From the NCBI RefSeq assembly GCF_020164435.1, contig NZ_JAIUDQ010000020.1, positions 1 to 64,000 of the forward strand: a DNA stretch of 64,000 nucleotides. Reading direction: 5' to 3'. Below, piece by piece: positions 49,079 to 60,430 of the stretch. The position numbers and the translations under genes are program-made. The notes below the pieces were generated by a model. It worked only from the letters and a program-made list of their open reading frames with translations. It was not told where the DNA came from and searched no databases. Source of the stretch: Phyllobacterium lublinensis. Its GTDB lineage: Bacteria; Pseudomonadota; Alphaproteobacteria; Rhizobiales; Rhizobiaceae. The first letter of the stretch is position 1. Every line of letters starts with the position of its first letter.

Positions 49079-50236
49079 TCAGATGCTACCTGCGAATGTG
49101 CGCATCTTCGCGTCGACCAGGGTGGCGGAGCGCCGTGCCTCGGGCCGGCGCCGCGTCAGTGCAAGCAAGAGCCCGGTGGAGATCGCAACAGCGATCAGCG
49201 ACGAACCGCCGTAGGAGATGAATGGAAGTGTCATGCCCTTTGCCGGCATCAGATGCAGATTGACCGACATGTTGATGATCGACTGGAACCCGAACAGGAT
49301 CACCAAGCCGGAAACCGAGAGCCGCGTAAAGTCATCCCGTTCCTTCAGGGCAATCGACAGGCCACGAATGACGATGAACGCGAAAATGACGACGATCAAC
49401 AGGCAGAGCGCGATGCCATACTCCTCCGCAGTGACCGAGAAGATGAAATCGGTGTGGCTATCGGGGATGATGCGCTTGATCGTGCCCTCGCCCGGCCCCT
49501 GCCCGAACCAGCCGCCACGAATGATCGCTTCGCGTCCGGTATCGACCTGGAACGTATCGCCTTCGCCGGTCAGGAACCGATCGATACGGCCTGCCACATG
49601 CGGAAACACGGTGTAGGCACCGAAGAAACCGCCCACGGCAAGGATACCGAGACCGATGATCCACAGCCAGGGCACGCCTGCCATGAAGAACATAGCACCC
49701 CAGGTTATCGCAGTCAGAATCGTCTGCCCGAGGTCGGGCTGCGCAACCAGCAGTGCGGCCACCACGCAGAACAACACCATTGAGAAAAAGTTGCCCGGTA
49801 TATCCTTGCGCCTTTCATTCTCGGCAAACAGCCACGCGCAAACGATCACGAAGGCTGGTTTCATGAATTCCGATGGCTGGATTGATATGCCGGCGAGTGA
49901 AACCCAACGTCGCGCGCCCTTGACTTCGATGCCGAAGAAGAGGGCACCCACCATGGCAACCAGCGAGATTCCGAGCATGATCATGGCAAACCGCCGGATT
50001 GTCCGCGGCGCCATGAAGGACACGGCGAACATCACGACCACTGCAGGTACCATGAACAGCGCCTGACGCTTGACGAAGTGGAAGCTGTCCAGCCCGATGC
50101 GTTCGGCGACAGCAGGGCTTGCCGCGAAGGACAGCAATATGCCGAGTCCCATCAGTGCCAGACAGGCCGCCAGGAGAAAACGATCGATCGTCCACCACCA
50201 GTCGGCTACGGGACCACGGTCAACACGGCTTACCAT
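49079..50236 (-). CDS. ftsW: Divisome glycosyltransferase FtsW (SEDS family)
   Basis: A 385-residue, ten-helix SEDS peptidoglycan polymerase that partners FtsI. Signature parts are RWVSLAGISIQPSEFMKPAF, AQPDLGQTILTAITWGAMFF, and the C-terminal LPFISYGGSSLIAVAISTGL. The start directly follows the murD stop (TAG ATG). The position between murD and murG is the usual one. Confidence 0.97.
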   Translation of the reverse strand: MVSRVDRGPVADWWWTIDRFLLAACLALMGLGILLSFAASPAVAERIGLDSFHFVKRQALFMVPAVVVMFAVSFMAPRTIRRFAMIMLGISLVAMVGALFFGIEVKGARRWVSLAGISIQPSEFMKPAFVIVCAWLFAENERRKDIPGNFFSMVLFCVVAALLVAQPDLGQTILTAITWGAMFFMAGVPWLWIIGLGILAVGGFFGAYTVFPHVAGRIDRFLTGEGDTFQVDTGREAIIRGGWFGQGPGEGTIKRIIPDSHTDFIFSVTAEEYGIALCLLIVVIFAFIVIRGLSIALKERDDFTRLSVSGLVILFGFQSIINMSVNLHLMPAKGMTLPFISYGGSSLIAVAISTGLLLALTRRRPEARRSATLVDAKMRTFAGSI

Positions 50237-51634
50237 CTAGAGCCCTCCAATTGGTGATGCGCCTGCAAGCGCCAGGACGGCGGAGCGAAAAGTCTCGCCA
50301 CGCTTCTCGAAATTCTGAAACTGGTCAAAACTGGCGCAGGCCGGCGACAGCAAGACGACCGGCTCCGCCGCGCCGTCACTTGCCGCGTCGCGTGCAGCAT
50401 GCTCGACCGCCGCATCGATCGTGCCGGATATCTCATACCGGGCAGCTTCGCCGAGGGTTGCAGCAAACTGTGGCGCAGCCTCGCCAATCAAATAGGCCTT
50501 GGCAATGCGCGGGAAGAAACCCGAGAGCGATGCGATACCGCCCTCCTTGGCAAGGCCGCCCGCGATCCAGTAAATGCGCGGGAATGACGAGAGCGCCGGC
50601 GCAGCGGCATCGGCATTGGTGGCCTTGGAATCGTTGACGAACAGCGTTTTGCCCAGCTTGGCAACCTGCTCCATGCGATGAGCCAGACCGGGGAAGGTTC
50701 TCAATCCTGTATTGATATCCTCATTGGACAATCCGACTGAACGGCAGGCTGCAAATGCGGCTAGCGCGTTTTGCGCATTGTGCTCGCCCCGCAGCGAGCC
50801 AATGCACGCCAGCGATGCGACCTTTGTTATTGTCCCGTTCGCAGCATGGAAGAGGTCCGGGCCCTCGGCAAAGTAGCCGTCGCGGATGGGCATGCGCTTT
50901 GATATGCGGATTACCGGCTTGCCCGTACGCTCCAGCCGATCGGCTATCGCCGCGCAAAAGCTGTCGTCGACGGCGATGATCGCAGTCTGGCTTCCTGCAA
51001 CAAGACGCTCCTTGATCTCGGCGTAATGCTGCATCGTTCCGTGGCGATCCAGATGGTCCGGCGTCAGATTCAACAATATCCCGGCCGTGGGGTTGAGCGA
51101 GGGCGCCAGATCGATCTGGTACGAGGAGCACTCGACAACATAATAGCGCTCGTCGGCCGGCGGCTGCAAAGTCATGACGGCAGTGCCGATATTTCCCCCG
51201 AGCTGCATGTCGCGGCCGGATGTCTTGATGATGTGCGCGATCAGCGCCGTCGTCGTCGACTTGCCGTTGGTGCCGGTGATTGCAATGAACGGGCTATTCG
51301 TACGCGCGAGATTTCGCTCGCGTGTGAACAGCTCGACGTCTCCGATGACTTCGACTCCTGCGGCCTTGGCCAGATCCACCGTCCAATGCGGGCGCGGATG
51401 GGTGAGCGGCACTCCAGGCGACAGGATGAAGGACGAGAACTGTTTCCAGTCCGTTTGCCGCAGATCGCCGGTTTCGATACCCGCATTTCGGGCCCGCGAG
51501 ACGCTCTCGGGATTGTCGTCCCAGGCAACGACCCTCGCTCCCCCAGCCACAACCGCCTGTGCGGTCGCAATGCCCGAACCGCCGAGCCCGAACAGGGCGA
51601 CAGTTTTGTCCTTCATGGAGTAGGCAGCGATCAT
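50237..51634 (-). CDS. murD: UDP-N-acetylmuramoyl-L-alanine-D-glutamate ligase MurD
   Basis: A 465-residue Mur ligase that adds D-Glu. [20 protein letters not shown] is the N-terminal fold, [20 protein letters not shown] the ATP loop, [20 protein letters not shown] the central domain signature, and [20 protein letters not shown] the C-terminal motif. Start at 51634 (AGGTAAGG upstream) or the ATG six codons later. It follows mraY by 10 bases. Confidence 0.97.
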   Translation of the reverse strand: MIAAYSMKDKTVALFGLGGSGIATAQAVVAGGARVVAWDDNPESVSRARNAGIETGDLRQTDWKQFSSFILSPGVPLTHPRPHWTVDLAKAAGVEVIGDVELFTRERNLARTNSPFIAITGTNGKSTTTALIAHIIKTSGRDMQLGGNIGTAVMTLQPPADERYYVVECSSYQIDLAPSLNPTAGILLNLTPDHLDRHGTMQHYAEIKERLVAGSQTAIIAVDDSFCAAIADRLERTGKPVIRISKRMPIRDGYFAEGPDLFHAANGTITKVASLACIGSLRGEHNAQNALAAFAACRSVGLSNEDINTGLRTFPGLAHRMEQVAKLGKTLFVNDSKATNADAAAPALSSFPRIYWIAGGLAKEGGIASLSGFFPRIAKAYLIGEAAPQFAATLGEAARYEISGTIDAAVEHAARDAASDGAAEPVVLLSPACASFDQFQNFEKRGETFRSAVLALAGASPIGGL

Positions 51635-51644
51635 GCAATGGGCC

Positions 51645-52727
51645 TTACCTGAGTTTAAGCGTGGAAAGGCCGATCAGCGCCAGGATCACGGCGATGATCC
51701 AGAACCGGATCACCACCTGGCTCTCGGTCCAGCCCTTCTTTTCGAAATGATGATGGATCGGCGCCATGAGGAACACGCGCTTGCCGGTCATCTTGAACGA
51801 GGCAACCTGGATGATGACGGACATGGCTTCCATGACGAACACTCCGCCGATGATGGCGAGGACAATTTCGTGTTTGGTGGCGACCGCGACGGCACCAATC
51901 AGACCGCCCAGCGCAAGCGACCCCGTGTCACCCATGAAGATTGCGGCGGGTGGCGCATTGAACCAGAGGAAACCGAGCCCCGCACCGATGACGGAACCAA
52001 GCACCACGGCAAGCTCACCAGTGCCTGGCGTGAAGTGTATTTGCAGATAGTCAGCAAAGATCGCATTACCGGAAAGATAGGCGATAACCCCGAATGACGC
52101 CGCCGCTATCATCACGGGAACAGTGGCAAGACCATCCAGTCCATCGGTGAAATTGACCGCGTTGCCGGCGCCGACCATGACGAAGGCGGCAAACGGAATG
52201 AAGAAGATGCCGAGATTGAGGATCAGTTGCTTGGCGAATGGAAAGGTCAGCGACGAGGAGAAGGGCTCCTGCCCCGCCCACATGATGGCAAGACCAGCCA
52301 GTCCGGCAATGAGAAACTCTATTCCGAGGCGCGCACGCGCCGAAAAGCCCTTGAATGTCTGCTTGCTGACTTTCAGGTAGTCATCATAAAAGCCAATGGC
52401 CCCGAAACAGAGCGCGACCAGCAGGACGATCCAGACATAGACATTGGACCAGTTGGCCCAGAGCAGTGACGAGACAAGGATGCCCGTCATGATCATGAGG
52501 CCGCCCATCGTCGGTGTGCCGGCCTTCTTGAAATGCGTCTGTGGGCCGTCGGCGCGGATCGGTTGTCCGCGCCCCTGCCGTATCCGCAGCGAATCGATGA
52601 TGCGGGGTCCAAACAGAAAGACAATCAGCGCCGATGTAATCAGCGCACCGCCGGTCCTGAACGTGATGTAGCGGAACACGTTGAGAAACTGCATATGTTC
52701 CGCCAGACCGGCGAGATAATAAAGCAT
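51645..52727 (-). CDS. mraY: Phospho-N-acetylmuramoyl-pentapeptide transferase MraY
   Basis: A 360-residue ten-helix integral enzyme that makes lipid I from UDP-MurNAc-pentapeptide and undecaprenyl phosphate. Family motifs are [12 protein letters not shown], the DDYLK loop in [28 protein letters not shown] and [12 protein letters not shown], and the His-rich loop [20 protein letters not shown]. It lies 24 bases after murF. Confidence 0.98.
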   Translation of the reverse strand: MLYYLAGLAEHMQFLNVFRYITFRTGGALITSALIVFLFGPRIIDSLRIRQGRGQPIRADGPQTHFKKAGTPTMGGLMIMTGILVSSLLWANWSNVYVWIVLLVALCFGAIGFYDDYLKVSKQTFKGFSARARLGIEFLIAGLAGLAIMWAGQEPFSSSLTFPFAKQLILNLGIFFIPFAAFVMVGAGNAVNFTDGLDGLATVPVMIAAASFGVIAYLSGNAIFADYLQIHFTPGTGELAVVLGSVIGAGLGFLWFNAPPAAIFMGDTGSLALGGLIGAVAVATKHEIVLAIIGGVFVMEAMSVIIQVASFKMTGKRVFLMAPIHHHFEKKGWTESQVVIRFWIIAVILALIGLSTLKLR

Positions 52728-52751
52728 CAGCTATTCCCCATAGCCGCAGGC

Positions 52752-54185
52752 TCATTCGGCAGGACCGACAGGCTCCACGGTGTTGTATTTCTGCAAAAGC
52801 GTTTTGACGATCTGGGAAAATCCGGTCCCCTTCGACGACTTGATCATGATCACGTCACCGGCCCTGATCGTGTTCAGCAATTGCGGTTGCAATTCGTCTA
52901 CGCTCTGCCTGTATTCGGCGTGAAATTCAACCGGCATGGCCGCTTTGAGGGCCGCCATCTCCGGTCCGCCCAGAAAAACCATGTTGATATTGTTGGCCGC
53001 GATGACCGATGACAGTTCAGCATGCAGCTTGGGTGCCTGTTTGCCCAGTTCCAGCATGTCACCGAGGACAGCGATGCGCCGGCCTTTTCCCGTGGGGGTA
53101 GCAGCCGCCAGCAGTTCAATCGCGGCACGCATCGATGCCGGGTTGGCATTGTAGCTCTCGTCGATCAGCGTGAATGTGCCCTTGGCGACTTCGAGCGTAT
53201 GGCGGGCGCCGCGCCCACTCTCTGGCCGGAGCGATGCCAGCGCCAGCGTCACCTTGGTCATGTCAGTGCCAGTCAGGTGCGCGGCTCCCAGCACTGCCAG
53301 GACATTCTGCACTATATGACGCCCCGGCGCGCCAATCTTTGCAACGACTTCCTCACCCGCCAGGCGTGCTGTCATGCAGGAGCAGTCACCATGAAGCTTC
53401 AGTTTGACCAGCCGGTAGTCGGCTTTTGCGTTTTCGCCAAAGCTCTTGATGTGCTCGACGCCGGCAGCTCGTGCGAGCGTGTCCAGCAACTTGAAATGCT
53501 TGTCATCGCGGTTGAGCAGCGCATACCCACCCGGCACTATCCCCTCAAAGATTTCCGCCTTGGCCGCAGCGATCTCCTGGAGGTTCCTGAAATGGCCAAG
53601 ATGGGCAGGAGCGATCAGCGTGATCAGGGCGACATGCGGGCGAACCATCTTGACCAGGGGGCGGATTTCATCGGCATGGTTCATGCCGATCTCGAATACG
53701 CCGTAATCCGCATCCGCCGGCATACGGGCCAATGTAAGCGGGACGCCCCAATGATTGTTGAATGATGCAACCGACGCATGCACCTTGCCGGCGTTGGCAA
53801 GGACATGGCGCAGCGCTTCCTTGGTGGTCGTCTTGCCGACCGAACCAGTGACCGCAATAATCTGCGCGTGAGAACGTTCCCGCGAGGCAATGCCGAGCCG
53901 TGTCATGGCGGCCAGCACGTCATCGACCACGATCATTGGTGCCTTGAGCTTTCCAAGCGCAGGCAATTTGGCTTCAGCGACAACCAGCAGGGCCGCACCG
54001 GCCGCCACCGCTGCCGTCGCATAGTCATGACCGTCGAGCGCATCGCCCTTGATGGCGAAGAAAGCCTCACCCTTGCGCAAGGTGCGTGTATCGATCGAAA
54101 TGCCGGTGATCCCCTCGGGCAGCTTGCCCACGGGTCTCCCATGCATCGCCTCGATCATTGCCTCCGACGTCCAGAGCAGACTCAT
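52752..54185 (-). CDS. murF: UDP-MurNAc-tripeptide-D-alanyl-D-alanine ligase MurF
   Basis: A 477-residue ligase that adds D-Ala-D-Ala to the tripeptide. It has [22 protein letters not shown] loop [40 protein letters not shown], and the MurF signature [23 protein letters not shown] overlaps the murE stop (ATGA). Confidence 0.97.
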   Translation of the reverse strand: MSLLWTSEAMIEAMHGRPVGKLPEGITGISIDTRTLRKGEAFFAIKGDALDGHDYATAAVAAGAALLVVAEAKLPALGKLKAPMIVVDDVLAAMTRLGIASRERSHAQIIAVTGSVGKTTTKEALRHVLANAGKVHASVASFNNHWGVPLTLARMPADADYGVFEIGMNHADEIRPLVKMVRPHVALITLIAPAHLGHFRNLQEIAAAKAEIFEGIVPGGYALLNRDDKHFKLLDTLARAAGVEHIKSFGENAKADYRLVKLKLHGDCSCMTARLAGEEVVAKIGAPGRHIVQNVLAVLGAAHLTGTDMTKVTLALASLRPESGRGARHTLEVAKGTFTLIDESYNANPASMRAAIELLAAATPTGKGRRIAVLGDMLELGKQAPKLHAELSSVIAANNINMVFLGGPEMAALKAAMPVEFHAEYRQSVDELQPQLLNTIRAGDVIMIKSSKGTGFSQIVKTLLQKYNTVEPVGPAE

Positions 54186-55651
54186 GCGCCATTCTCCCTG
54201 GCGAGCCGGTCTTTCAGTGCCTGGCCGACTTCGGCATGGTCCGAGAAGGGTAGAACCACATCCCCCACCGTCTGGCCCTCCTCATGGCCCTTGCCGGCAA
54301 CAATGAGCGTATCTCCCGATTTCATCATGGCCACTGCTTCGCGAATGGCCTCGCGGCGATCGGGGATTTCGCGAGCTCCCGGCGCTGCGGCCAGGATTTC
54401 GGAGCGGATCGTGGCAGGCACTTCGGAACGCGGATTGTCGTCGGTCACGATGACGACGTCTGCAAGCCGCGTGGCTATCTCACCCATCATGGGGCGCTTG
54501 CCCTTGTCGCGATCACCGCCGCATCCGAAGACGACGATGACGCGGCCGGTCGTGAAGGGCCGGACTGAGGCAAGGACGTTTTCCAGCGCATCAGGTTTGT
54601 GGGCATAGTCGACATAAGCCGGAGCCCCCTCCTCGGTTGCGCCGACGAGGTCAAGGCGCCCTGGCGCGCCCTTGAGTCGCTCCAGGCCGCGCATGGCGGC
54701 AGCGGCGGGAACACCGGTTGCAATCGCGAGGCCGGCCGCAACCAAGCCGTTGGCGACTTGGAAATCGCCCGCGAGCGGAAGCGTGATCTCAAAAATTTCA
54801 CCATTGATCTGCACTTCAACGTGCTGGCGAAACCGTTCATGCTCGACGCGCTTCAACGTGATGAAATCGCCCTTGCGGCCAACTGTCAGCACCTGGCAGC
54901 CAGCTTCGCTGGCAGCGGCAATTGTCGGCTTGGAAAAGGGATCGTCAGCAAAGATCACGGCTGGAGCGCCCTTCGGCAGCAATTCCGTGAAGAGGCGCAA
55001 TTTGGCTGCGTGATATTCTTCGACGGTCGCGTGATAATCCATGTGGTCGCGGCCGAGATTGGTAAAGGCTCCTGCGGAAAGCCGAACGCCGTCCAACCGG
55101 CGCTGGTCAAGCCCATGGGACGAAGCTTCCATCGCTGCGTGGGTCACGCCCTCTTCGACCAGTTCCTGCAGCAATTTGTGCAATTCCACCGGATCCGGCG
55201 TGGTAAGCGAACCGTAGTCGTCACGTTTGGGCGAAATGACGCCCGTCGTGCCAATGCTGGCAGAAGCGAAGCCAGCCTGGGCCCAGATCTGGCGTGTAAA
55301 CGACGCCACTGAGGTTTTTCCACTTGTCCCGGTGATGGCGACCATGACATCAGGCTGAAGCTTATAGAAACTTGCCGCCGCCAGGGCCAATGTGCGGCGC
55401 GGATCGTCCACATAGATGATGGGAACTGCGATCTTGCCGAGCTTCGCACCTTTGGATGTGACGATGACTGTTGCACCCCGTGCCGCTGCATCGGCCGCGT
55501 AGGCAGCTCCGTCGGACTTGGATCCCTTGAGCGCCGCGAAGAGGAAGCCGCGCTCCACCAAACGGGAGTCCGAAGTCAGACCATTGATCGTATTCTCCCC
55601 GATTTCGGAGATCGCCAAGGCAGGAATGCCATTCAGATCTTTCAGTTTCAT
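54182..55651 (-). CDS. murE: UDP-MurNAc-dipeptide-meso-diaminopimelate ligase MurE
   Basis: A 489-residue Mur ligase for the third stem residue. It contains [40 protein letters not shown] (ATP loop) and, in the C-terminal domain, DDNPRSEVP. The DNPR motif is the known determinant of meso-diaminopimelate specificity. ATG 55651 gives the usual MKLKDL N-terminus; an ATG six codons upstream (55669) is possible. It overlaps murF by four bases. Confidence 0.96.
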   Translation of the reverse strand: MKLKDLNGIPALAISEIGENTINGLTSDSRLVERGFLFAALKGSKSDGAAYAADAAARGATVIVTSKGAKLGKIAVPIIYVDDPRRTLALAAASFYKLQPDVMVAITGTSGKTSVASFTRQIWAQAGFASASIGTTGVISPKRDDYGSLTTPDPVELHKLLQELVEEGVTHAAMEASSHGLDQRRLDGVRLSAGAFTNLGRDHMDYHATVEEYHAAKLRLFTELLPKGAPAVIFADDPFSKPTIAAASEAGCQVLTVGRKGDFITLKRVEHERFRQHVEVQINGEIFEITLPLAGDFQVANGLVAAGLAIATGVPAAAAMRGLERLKGAPGRLDLVGATEEGAPAYVDYAHKPDALENVLASVRPFTTGRVIVVFGCGGDRDKGKRPMMGEIATRLADVVIVTDDNPRSEVPATIRSEILAAAPGAREIPDRREAIREAVAMMKSGDTLIVAGKGHEEGQTVGDVVLPFSDHAEVGQALKDRLARENGA

Positions 55652-55744
55652 GGCCGGACTGGAACCCATTCTTCAAACATTATTCTTCATGAACTCATCA
55701 AGTCAGCTCGCAATGCGCATCGTTTTGAGTCGAATCTGCGGCAA

Positions 55745-57484
55745 CTAGTCATCAAAGGTCACCATCATTGGAGCAGATTCTTGTTCTTCACCGAAATCAG
55801 GCTTCACGCCGAGGAAAGATGCCGACCGCCGGATAATATCGGCCACCATCGGCGCAGCATTGAACCCGGCCGTGGCGCCAACCTTGCCTTCCTCGGCCTT
55901 TGGTTCATCGATGATGGTCAAGACAACATATTCCGGCTTGTCGATCGGAAATGACGCAACGAAGGCATTGAACCGCACATCGCTCGAATAACGGCCATTG
56001 ACGACCTTTTCCGCGGTACCTGTCTTGCCACCGACGCGATAGCCGGGAACGGTTGCGCGGTTACCGGAACCACCCGAGCCTTTCTCGGCGTTCAGGCGAT
56101 AGAGATAGCGCATGTCCTCGCTGGTCTTTTCATTCACAACCTGCTTTGCCACCTTGTTGGCCTCTTCGATCGTACGCGGCAGGAAGGTTGGTTCAATCAA
56201 CTTGCCGCCATTCATCAGGGCAGCAGCGCCGACAGCGGTCTGAAGCGGCGTCGTCGCCATTCCGTGCCCAAAAGCGATGGTGATCGAGTGCACCTTTTTC
56301 CAGACTTTTGGCTCCATCGGACGAGCCACTTCCGGCAGCTCCGTTGTCATGCGATCCAGGAGCCCCAGGCGGTGCAGGAACTCCCGGTGGCCCTCGATGC
56401 CCACAACATCGGCTTCCTTTGCCGAGCCGATGTTCGACGAGTAAATGAACACCTCCGGCAAGGTCAGAATGCGATGCTTGCCGTGAAAGTCGCGGATTGT
56501 CTGATGCCCGATGGTGATCGGCCGGCTAGCATCGAATGTGCTGCTCAAATTGACCTTGCCTGAATCCAGCGCCATTGCAGTCGTAAAGCTCTTGATGGTC
56601 GATCCCATCTCGAACGTGCCTGCCGACATGCGGTTAAGCCGGTCCTTGTCGAGCGCATTGAACGGATTGTTGGGATCGAAATCCGGGGCCGATGCCATGG
56701 CCAGCACCTCGCCTGTTCGAACATTGAGCACCACCGCACCTGCCGCTATGGCGCGATAGCGCTGCATCGCATTGACCACGACATCGCGCACGACATGCTG
56801 GACACGCAGATCGATCGACAAACGTACCGGTTCAAGCGACCGGCTGTCGGCAAGGCCGACATCCCTCAGATCAGACAGACCCTGTTCATCAATATACTTC
56901 TCCATGCCGGCGATACCCTGGTTGTCGATATTGACAAGGCCAAGGATATGCGAAGCCGTGGGCCCGCCTGGATAGAAGCGCGATTTTTCAGTTCTGAACC
57001 CGATGCCCGGGATACCCAGCGCCATGATCTGGCTCTTTTGCTGCGGCGTCAGACCACGCTTGAGCCAGGCGAAGCCGGACCCGCTCTTGAGGCGGCTGTA
57101 TGTCTGTTCGAAATTGAGATCGGGCAGCACCGTCGAAAGAAGTTCAATTGCCTCGTCCGGATCGACAATCTTGCGTGGCTCCGCGTAAAGCGAGGCAGTC
57201 TTGATGTCGGTCGCCAGAACTTCACCATTGCGATCGAGGATGTCGGGACGCGAAGCGAGCCCTGACCCGGTCGGACCGTTATAGCCTGAGGTATCTTCCT
57301 GCATGCCGTAATAGACAAGGCGACCGCCGATAATCCCGTAGATACCCATGAAACAGGCAATAGCCATAACCACGCGGTTACGGGCACGATTGCCGGATTT
57401 CTTCTTCCTGGAATCCAGTTCGAGCGCTGGCGCGGTGCTCGCTCCAAGCTCAGATTTCTTCCGCTTGATCCAGATCCCGGCCAT
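55745..57484 (-). CDS. ftsI: Septal transpeptidase FtsI (PBP3)
   Basis: A 579-residue class B penicillin-binding protein that cross-links septal peptidoglycan. The N-terminus is cytoplasmic and basic, then one membrane segment (about 39-55). Transpeptidase motifs are STIK (295-298, catalytic Ser295), SSN (349-351) and KTG (487-489). Its ATG shares one base with the ftsL stop (TGATG). Confidence 0.97.
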   Translation of the reverse strand: MAGIWIKRKKSELGASTAPALELDSRKKKSGNRARNRVVMAIACFMGIYGIIGGRLVYYGMQEDTSGYNGPTGSGLASRPDILDRNGEVLATDIKTASLYAEPRKIVDPDEAIELLSTVLPDLNFEQTYSRLKSGSGFAWLKRGLTPQQKSQIMALGIPGIGFRTEKSRFYPGGPTASHILGLVNIDNQGIAGMEKYIDEQGLSDLRDVGLADSRSLEPVRLSIDLRVQHVVRDVVVNAMQRYRAIAAGAVVLNVRTGEVLAMASAPDFDPNNPFNALDKDRLNRMSAGTFEMGSTIKSFTTAMALDSGKVNLSSTFDASRPITIGHQTIRDFHGKHRILTLPEVFIYSSNIGSAKEADVVGIEGHREFLHRLGLLDRMTTELPEVARPMEPKVWKKVHSITIAFGHGMATTPLQTAVGAAALMNGGKLIEPTFLPRTIEEANKVAKQVVNEKTSEDMRYLYRLNAEKGSGGSGNRATVPGYRVGGKTGTAEKVVNGRYSSDVRFNAFVASFPIDKPEYVVLTIIDEPKAEEGKVGATAGFNAAPMVADIIRRSASFLGVKPDFGEEQESAPMMVTFDD

Positions 57485-57954
57485 CAGTAGAGCCCCACTC
57501 CCTTTGGTGCTGCCTTTGGTGCTACCTTCGGAACGCTGCGTATCGGTGGTTTTGGAACCGCCTTCGGCTTGACAATGCTTCCGGTCGTGGTGACGTCGGG
57601 TTTGATGGTCCCTGCTGCACTTGCTTCGGTGATGATACTGGCTACGTCATCAAGGTCCTCCACCACTGGCCTTGGCTGGGGGAGTTCGTTGATCGTAACG
57701 ATCTGCTGTGCCTCGACCTGCTGAAGCTCGAGCTGCCCCTGGAAGGATTCCACCAGTTTCTGCAACCGGTTCGGCTGGGTCAGCAGGCTCCAGTCGGCCT
57801 TGAGCAAATCAATCGTATCGCGCTCATCGGTGATCATGCGCTCGAGCTTGTTGACCTGTGCCATCTGCTTCTCAGCGTCGTGCTTGATCTTGTAGGTCAC
57901 GGCCGCCGCCATGATCATCAGTCCGATCAAAATAATGTCGAAGGTACGCAGCAC
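57484..57954 (-). CDS. ftsL: FtsL-like divisome protein
   Basis: A 156-residue bitopic protein with an N-terminal membrane helix (FDIILIGLMIMAAAVTY) and a leucine-zipper-like coiled coil (about 25-75: QVNKLERMITDERDTIDLLK). A Pro/Lys/Val-rich tail follows that is longer than in E. coli FtsL. Position between rsmH and ftsI and topology identify it. The start is GTG 57954, with AGGAG inside the end of rsmH. Confidence 0.88.
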   Translation of the reverse strand: MLRTFDIILIGLMIMAAAVTYKIKHDAEKQMAQVNKLERMITDERDTIDLLKADWSLLTQPNRLQKLVESFQGQLELQQVEAQQIVTINELPQPRPVVEDLDDVASIITEASAAGTIKPDVTTTGSIVKPKAVPKPPIRSVPKVAPKAAPKGVGLY

Positions 57955-57957
57955 AGG

Positions 57958-58983
57958 TCAGCTCCTCGCCGTTTCATGAAAAACCGGAAGATTGGGCAGG
58001 CCGTAGATCGAGTGATCTTCGGCGAGCGGCGGATTGTCCGTGCGAATGCCAGCGCGCAGCTTGGCAGAACGTGCGCGGGGGTTACGGGCAGACTCGGCTT
58101 CGCTCGGCGCAACAATACCCTTGCCGATCGGGGTAAAGCTGGCCAGACGCTGCTCAAGCTGCGGCAGATGACGCGACCCGCCGCCTGTTCCCGAACGATC
58201 CGCGAAGAAGCGTTTGACGATGCGGTCTTCCAGTGAATGAAACGTCACGACGACCAGGCGTCCGTCAGGCTTGAGAACACGTTCCGCCGCATGCAGCGCT
58301 CGAACCAGTTCACCCAGTTCGTCATTGACAAAAATGCGCAGCGCCTGGAACACCCGTGTTGCGGGGTGAATGGGCACTTTCGGATTTCTGCCAACAAGCG
58401 CTTCGATTGCATTGGCAAGGTCGCGCGTACGGGTAAAGGGCTCGGATGCCCTACGCTTTTCGATCATGCGGGCAATGCGACCGGCATGCCGTTCTTCACC
58501 CAGAAAATTGAAGATTCGAGCCAGATCGCCCGTTTTCAACCGGTTGACGACGTCGGCAGCACTGGGCCCGGAGCTCGACATGCGCATGTCGAGCGGCCCA
58601 TCCTTCTGGAATGAAAATCCACGTTCGGCCTCATCGATCTGCATGGAGGATACGCCGATGTCGAGAACGATGCCGTCCGGGGCGCCCAGCAGCGCCACCT
58701 GGTCGAGGGTAGAGAACGTGCCCTGAACGAGCGTCAGCCGGCCCCCGTATTCCCTCTCCATCGCCCGTCCGGCTTCGATCGCCGAGGGATCCCGATCAAC
58801 GGCCGTAACGGATGCACCGGTCTGGAGAATGCGCCTGGTGTAACCGCCCGCACCGAATGTGCCGTCGATGACGAGCTGACCATTGGAAGGCTGAAGCGCA
58901 GCGATCACTTCCTCGATCAGAACCGGTATATGGCGTCCGTTACCATCCGCATCCGACGTGACGTCGCTGCCCGGGCCGGCCAT
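57958..58983 (-). CDS. rsmH: 16S rRNA m4C1402 methyltransferase RsmH
   Basis: A 341-residue SAM-dependent enzyme acting on 16S rRNA N4 of C1402. It has [28 protein letters not shown] (SAM motif I), [12 protein letters not shown] and [18 protein letters not shown], the MraW signature. The ATG at 58983 shares one base with the mraZ stop (TGATG). The longer in-frame ORF up to 59658 is not coding here, because mraZ occupies it in another frame. Confidence 0.97.
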   Translation of the reverse strand: MAGPGSDVTSDADGNGRHIPVLIEEVIAALQPSNGQLVIDGTFGAGGYTRRILQTGASVTAVDRDPSAIEAGRAMEREYGGRLTLVQGTFSTLDQVALLGAPDGIVLDIGVSSMQIDEAERGFSFQKDGPLDMRMSSSGPSAADVVNRLKTGDLARIFNFLGEERHAGRIARMIEKRRASEPFTRTRDLANAIEALVGRNPKVPIHPATRVFQALRIFVNDELGELVRALHAAERVLKPDGRLVVVTFHSLEDRIVKRFFADRSGTGGGSRHLPQLEQRLASFTPIGKGIVAPSEAESARNPRARSAKLRAGIRTDNPPLAEDHSIYGLPNLPVFHETARS

Positions 58984-59447
58984 CAGCTGCTCCCTGCCGG
59001 AGCGCTCAGTTCCCGCTGCCGACGTTGCTCCGCCAGGCGCGCTCGGACCCTTGCCCGATGTGTCTCGAACTGGTCCGGCTGCCACATCTGAAAATGTGTA
59101 TTGGCGCCCGCAAAGGTCACATCGGCCGAGATGCCGGTATGCTCGCGAATAAAGTCTGTAACCGTAATCCGTCCGTCCCCGTCGAGCTTCAGGAAGCCCC
59201 CATCCGCGTGCAGATAGAAAGACATATCGTCCGCTGTTTCTGCGAAGGGATCCTCCTGCCCCAGATGCTTGTCGAAGCGGGTCAGAAGTTCCGGTCCGCC
59301 CACATCGAGAGCAGGCAGGTGCAACGAGCGAAGCGCATAGAGTTCCGTGTACCCCGCCATCTGGATGATCGAACGAAATGGCGCCGGAACGGAGACCCGT
59401 CCCTTGGCATCGATCTTGTTCGTTACATGTCCGAGGAACCGGTTCAA
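58983..59447 (-). CDS. mraZ: Transcriptional regulator MraZ
   Basis: A 154-residue AbrB-fold DNA-binding protein, first gene of the dcw cluster. Both MraZ half-domains are visible: [18 protein letters not shown] and [20 protein letters not shown]. It binds TGGGN repeats upstream of the operon, which are present at 59658-59702. Overlap with rsmH is one base. Confidence 0.95.
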   Translation of the reverse strand: MNRFLGHVTNKIDAKGRVSVPAPFRSIIQMAGYTELYALRSLHLPALDVGGPELLTRFDKHLGQEDPFAETADDMSFYLHADGGFLKLDGDGRITVTDFIREHTGISADVTFAGANTHFQMWQPDQFETHRARVRARLAEQRRQRELSAPAGSS

Positions 59448-59847
59448 ACCACAACCCTGCCGTTTTTGCCCCGGGCGTCATAGGGGCCTCGATCATTTCC
59501 AACTCTGCTTCGCTCCTCTTTCGTTTCGAAGCGCGAGCGCCATCAATAGGAGTCGGAGCACCGGCAAAGTGAGCCGAGCGCCTACCCTGGCAAGCCAAAT
59601 CCAATGTCGGGAAACACCGTGTCGACTGAACGCTACTGATGAAATCAAGCGATATCATGGGGCACTATGGGCGTCAATGGGACTAGAGCACACTGGATGG
59701 GAGTGGGCCCGCAATTCCAGCACACTTCCGGCGATTCTGAATTTATCGCTCATTAAGCTTAATGAAGGGTTAGGACTATCGCGCGAGGTGTAAGCGAACA
59801 CCGCCGCACGCAACGTCGCCGGGCATGCCCGCGATGAAAAATTGAAG
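59448..59847. other. 400-bp dcw leader and promoter region
   Basis: The stretch between the mraZ start and rnpB holds no gene on either strand. It contains the candidate dcw promoter with MraZ boxes about 200 bp upstream of mraZ (59649-59708), implying a long untranslated leader, and the rnpB 3' end beyond. No other structure was seen. Confidence 0.6.
59649..59708 (-). promoter_or_regulatory. dcw promoter with MraZ-box repeats
   Basis: Minus-strand TTGACG (59677-59672) and TATCGC (59654-59649) are spaced by 17 bp. TGGGN repeats on the plus strand start at 59658, 59668, 59678 and 59698, that is 10-bp phasing with one missing position, and another TGGGC at 59704. Such repeats are the known MraZ site. 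They cover the -35, which predicts autorepression. Confidence 0.65.
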
Positions 59848-60335
59848 TGCCAGCTGGCCTGTAAGCCGGGTTCTGTATGGCCGGGTTTTCACCCGGCGCG
59901 GCAGCCATTCATCTTGGACGGATGTTGCCATCCGCCTCCTGCAACCTACCCGGACGACTGACCCGGAAACTGATCGCCGGACTTTCGCCCAGCACGCCGT
60001 CCCTATTCGGTTTTGCTCCCGGTGGGGTTTGCCATGCCGCCGCTGTTACCAGTTGCGCGGTGGGCTCTTACCCCACCCTTTCACCCTTACCCCGTCATTC
60101 CTTGCGTCCAGTCCACTATCCCTTGTCGCAATTCCGGATGGAAAACCGCTTCACACTTTTCCTGGAATTACTCTGGACCCGGCACAACGAAAGACGGGGC
60201 GGTTTCCTTTCTGTGGCACTTTCCCTGGGGTCGCCCCCGCCGGACGTTATCCGGCACCGTGTTTCCCTGGAGCCCGGACTTTCCTCACATGCCGCCTTTC
60301 GGCTTATGACATGCGCGGCTGCCCGGCCAGCTGGC
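59848..60335 (-). ncRNA. rnpB: RNase P RNA (class A)
   Basis: The catalytic RNA that matures tRNA 5' ends. On the minus strand near the 5' end is GAGGAAAGTCCGGGCTC, the invariant conserved region I, and near the 3' end is AGAACCCGGCTTACAGGCC, region V. The ends pair through CCAGCTGGCC/GGCCAGCTGG to close helix P1. Length (~490 nt) is longer than the 377-nt E. coli RNA. A T-run (CAATTTTTC) follows the 3' end. Exact ends inferred. Confidence 0.95.
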
Positions 60336-60341
60336 GATCCG

Positions 60342-60370
60342 TATAAATGCGTTCTTAGGGAAAAACGCAA
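60342..60370 (-). promoter_or_regulatory. rnpB promoter
   Basis: On the minus strand TTGCGT (60370-60365), 17-bp spacer, TTTATA (60347-60342). Transcription would start about 7 bases on, near 60335, just at helix P1 of RNase P RNA. Confidence 0.75.
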
Positions 60371-60373
60371 ATG

Positions 60374-60405
60374 AAAAAGCCGGCGGAGCGATCCACCGGC
60401 TTTTT
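60374..60405 (-). terminator. Terminator of the lytic transglycosylase gene
   Basis: 10-bp arms AAAAAGCCGG / CCGGCTTTTT flanking a 12-base loop; a T-run follows on either strand. It stops readthrough from the transglycosylase gene into rnpB. Confidence 0.85.
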
Positions 60406-60430
60406 AAGGCAGTCAAAGCAAGCGCAAAGC

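Noticed and set aside
57958-59658. 566-residue version of RsmH starting at 59658
   Set aside because: The extra N-terminus runs antisense-frame through mraZ, which is clearly real; the family start is at 58983.
60000-60374. Plus-strand ORFs of ~100-165 residues over 59.9-60.4 kb
   Set aside because: They lie on the complement of RNase P RNA and are a frequent mis-annotation at rnpB.
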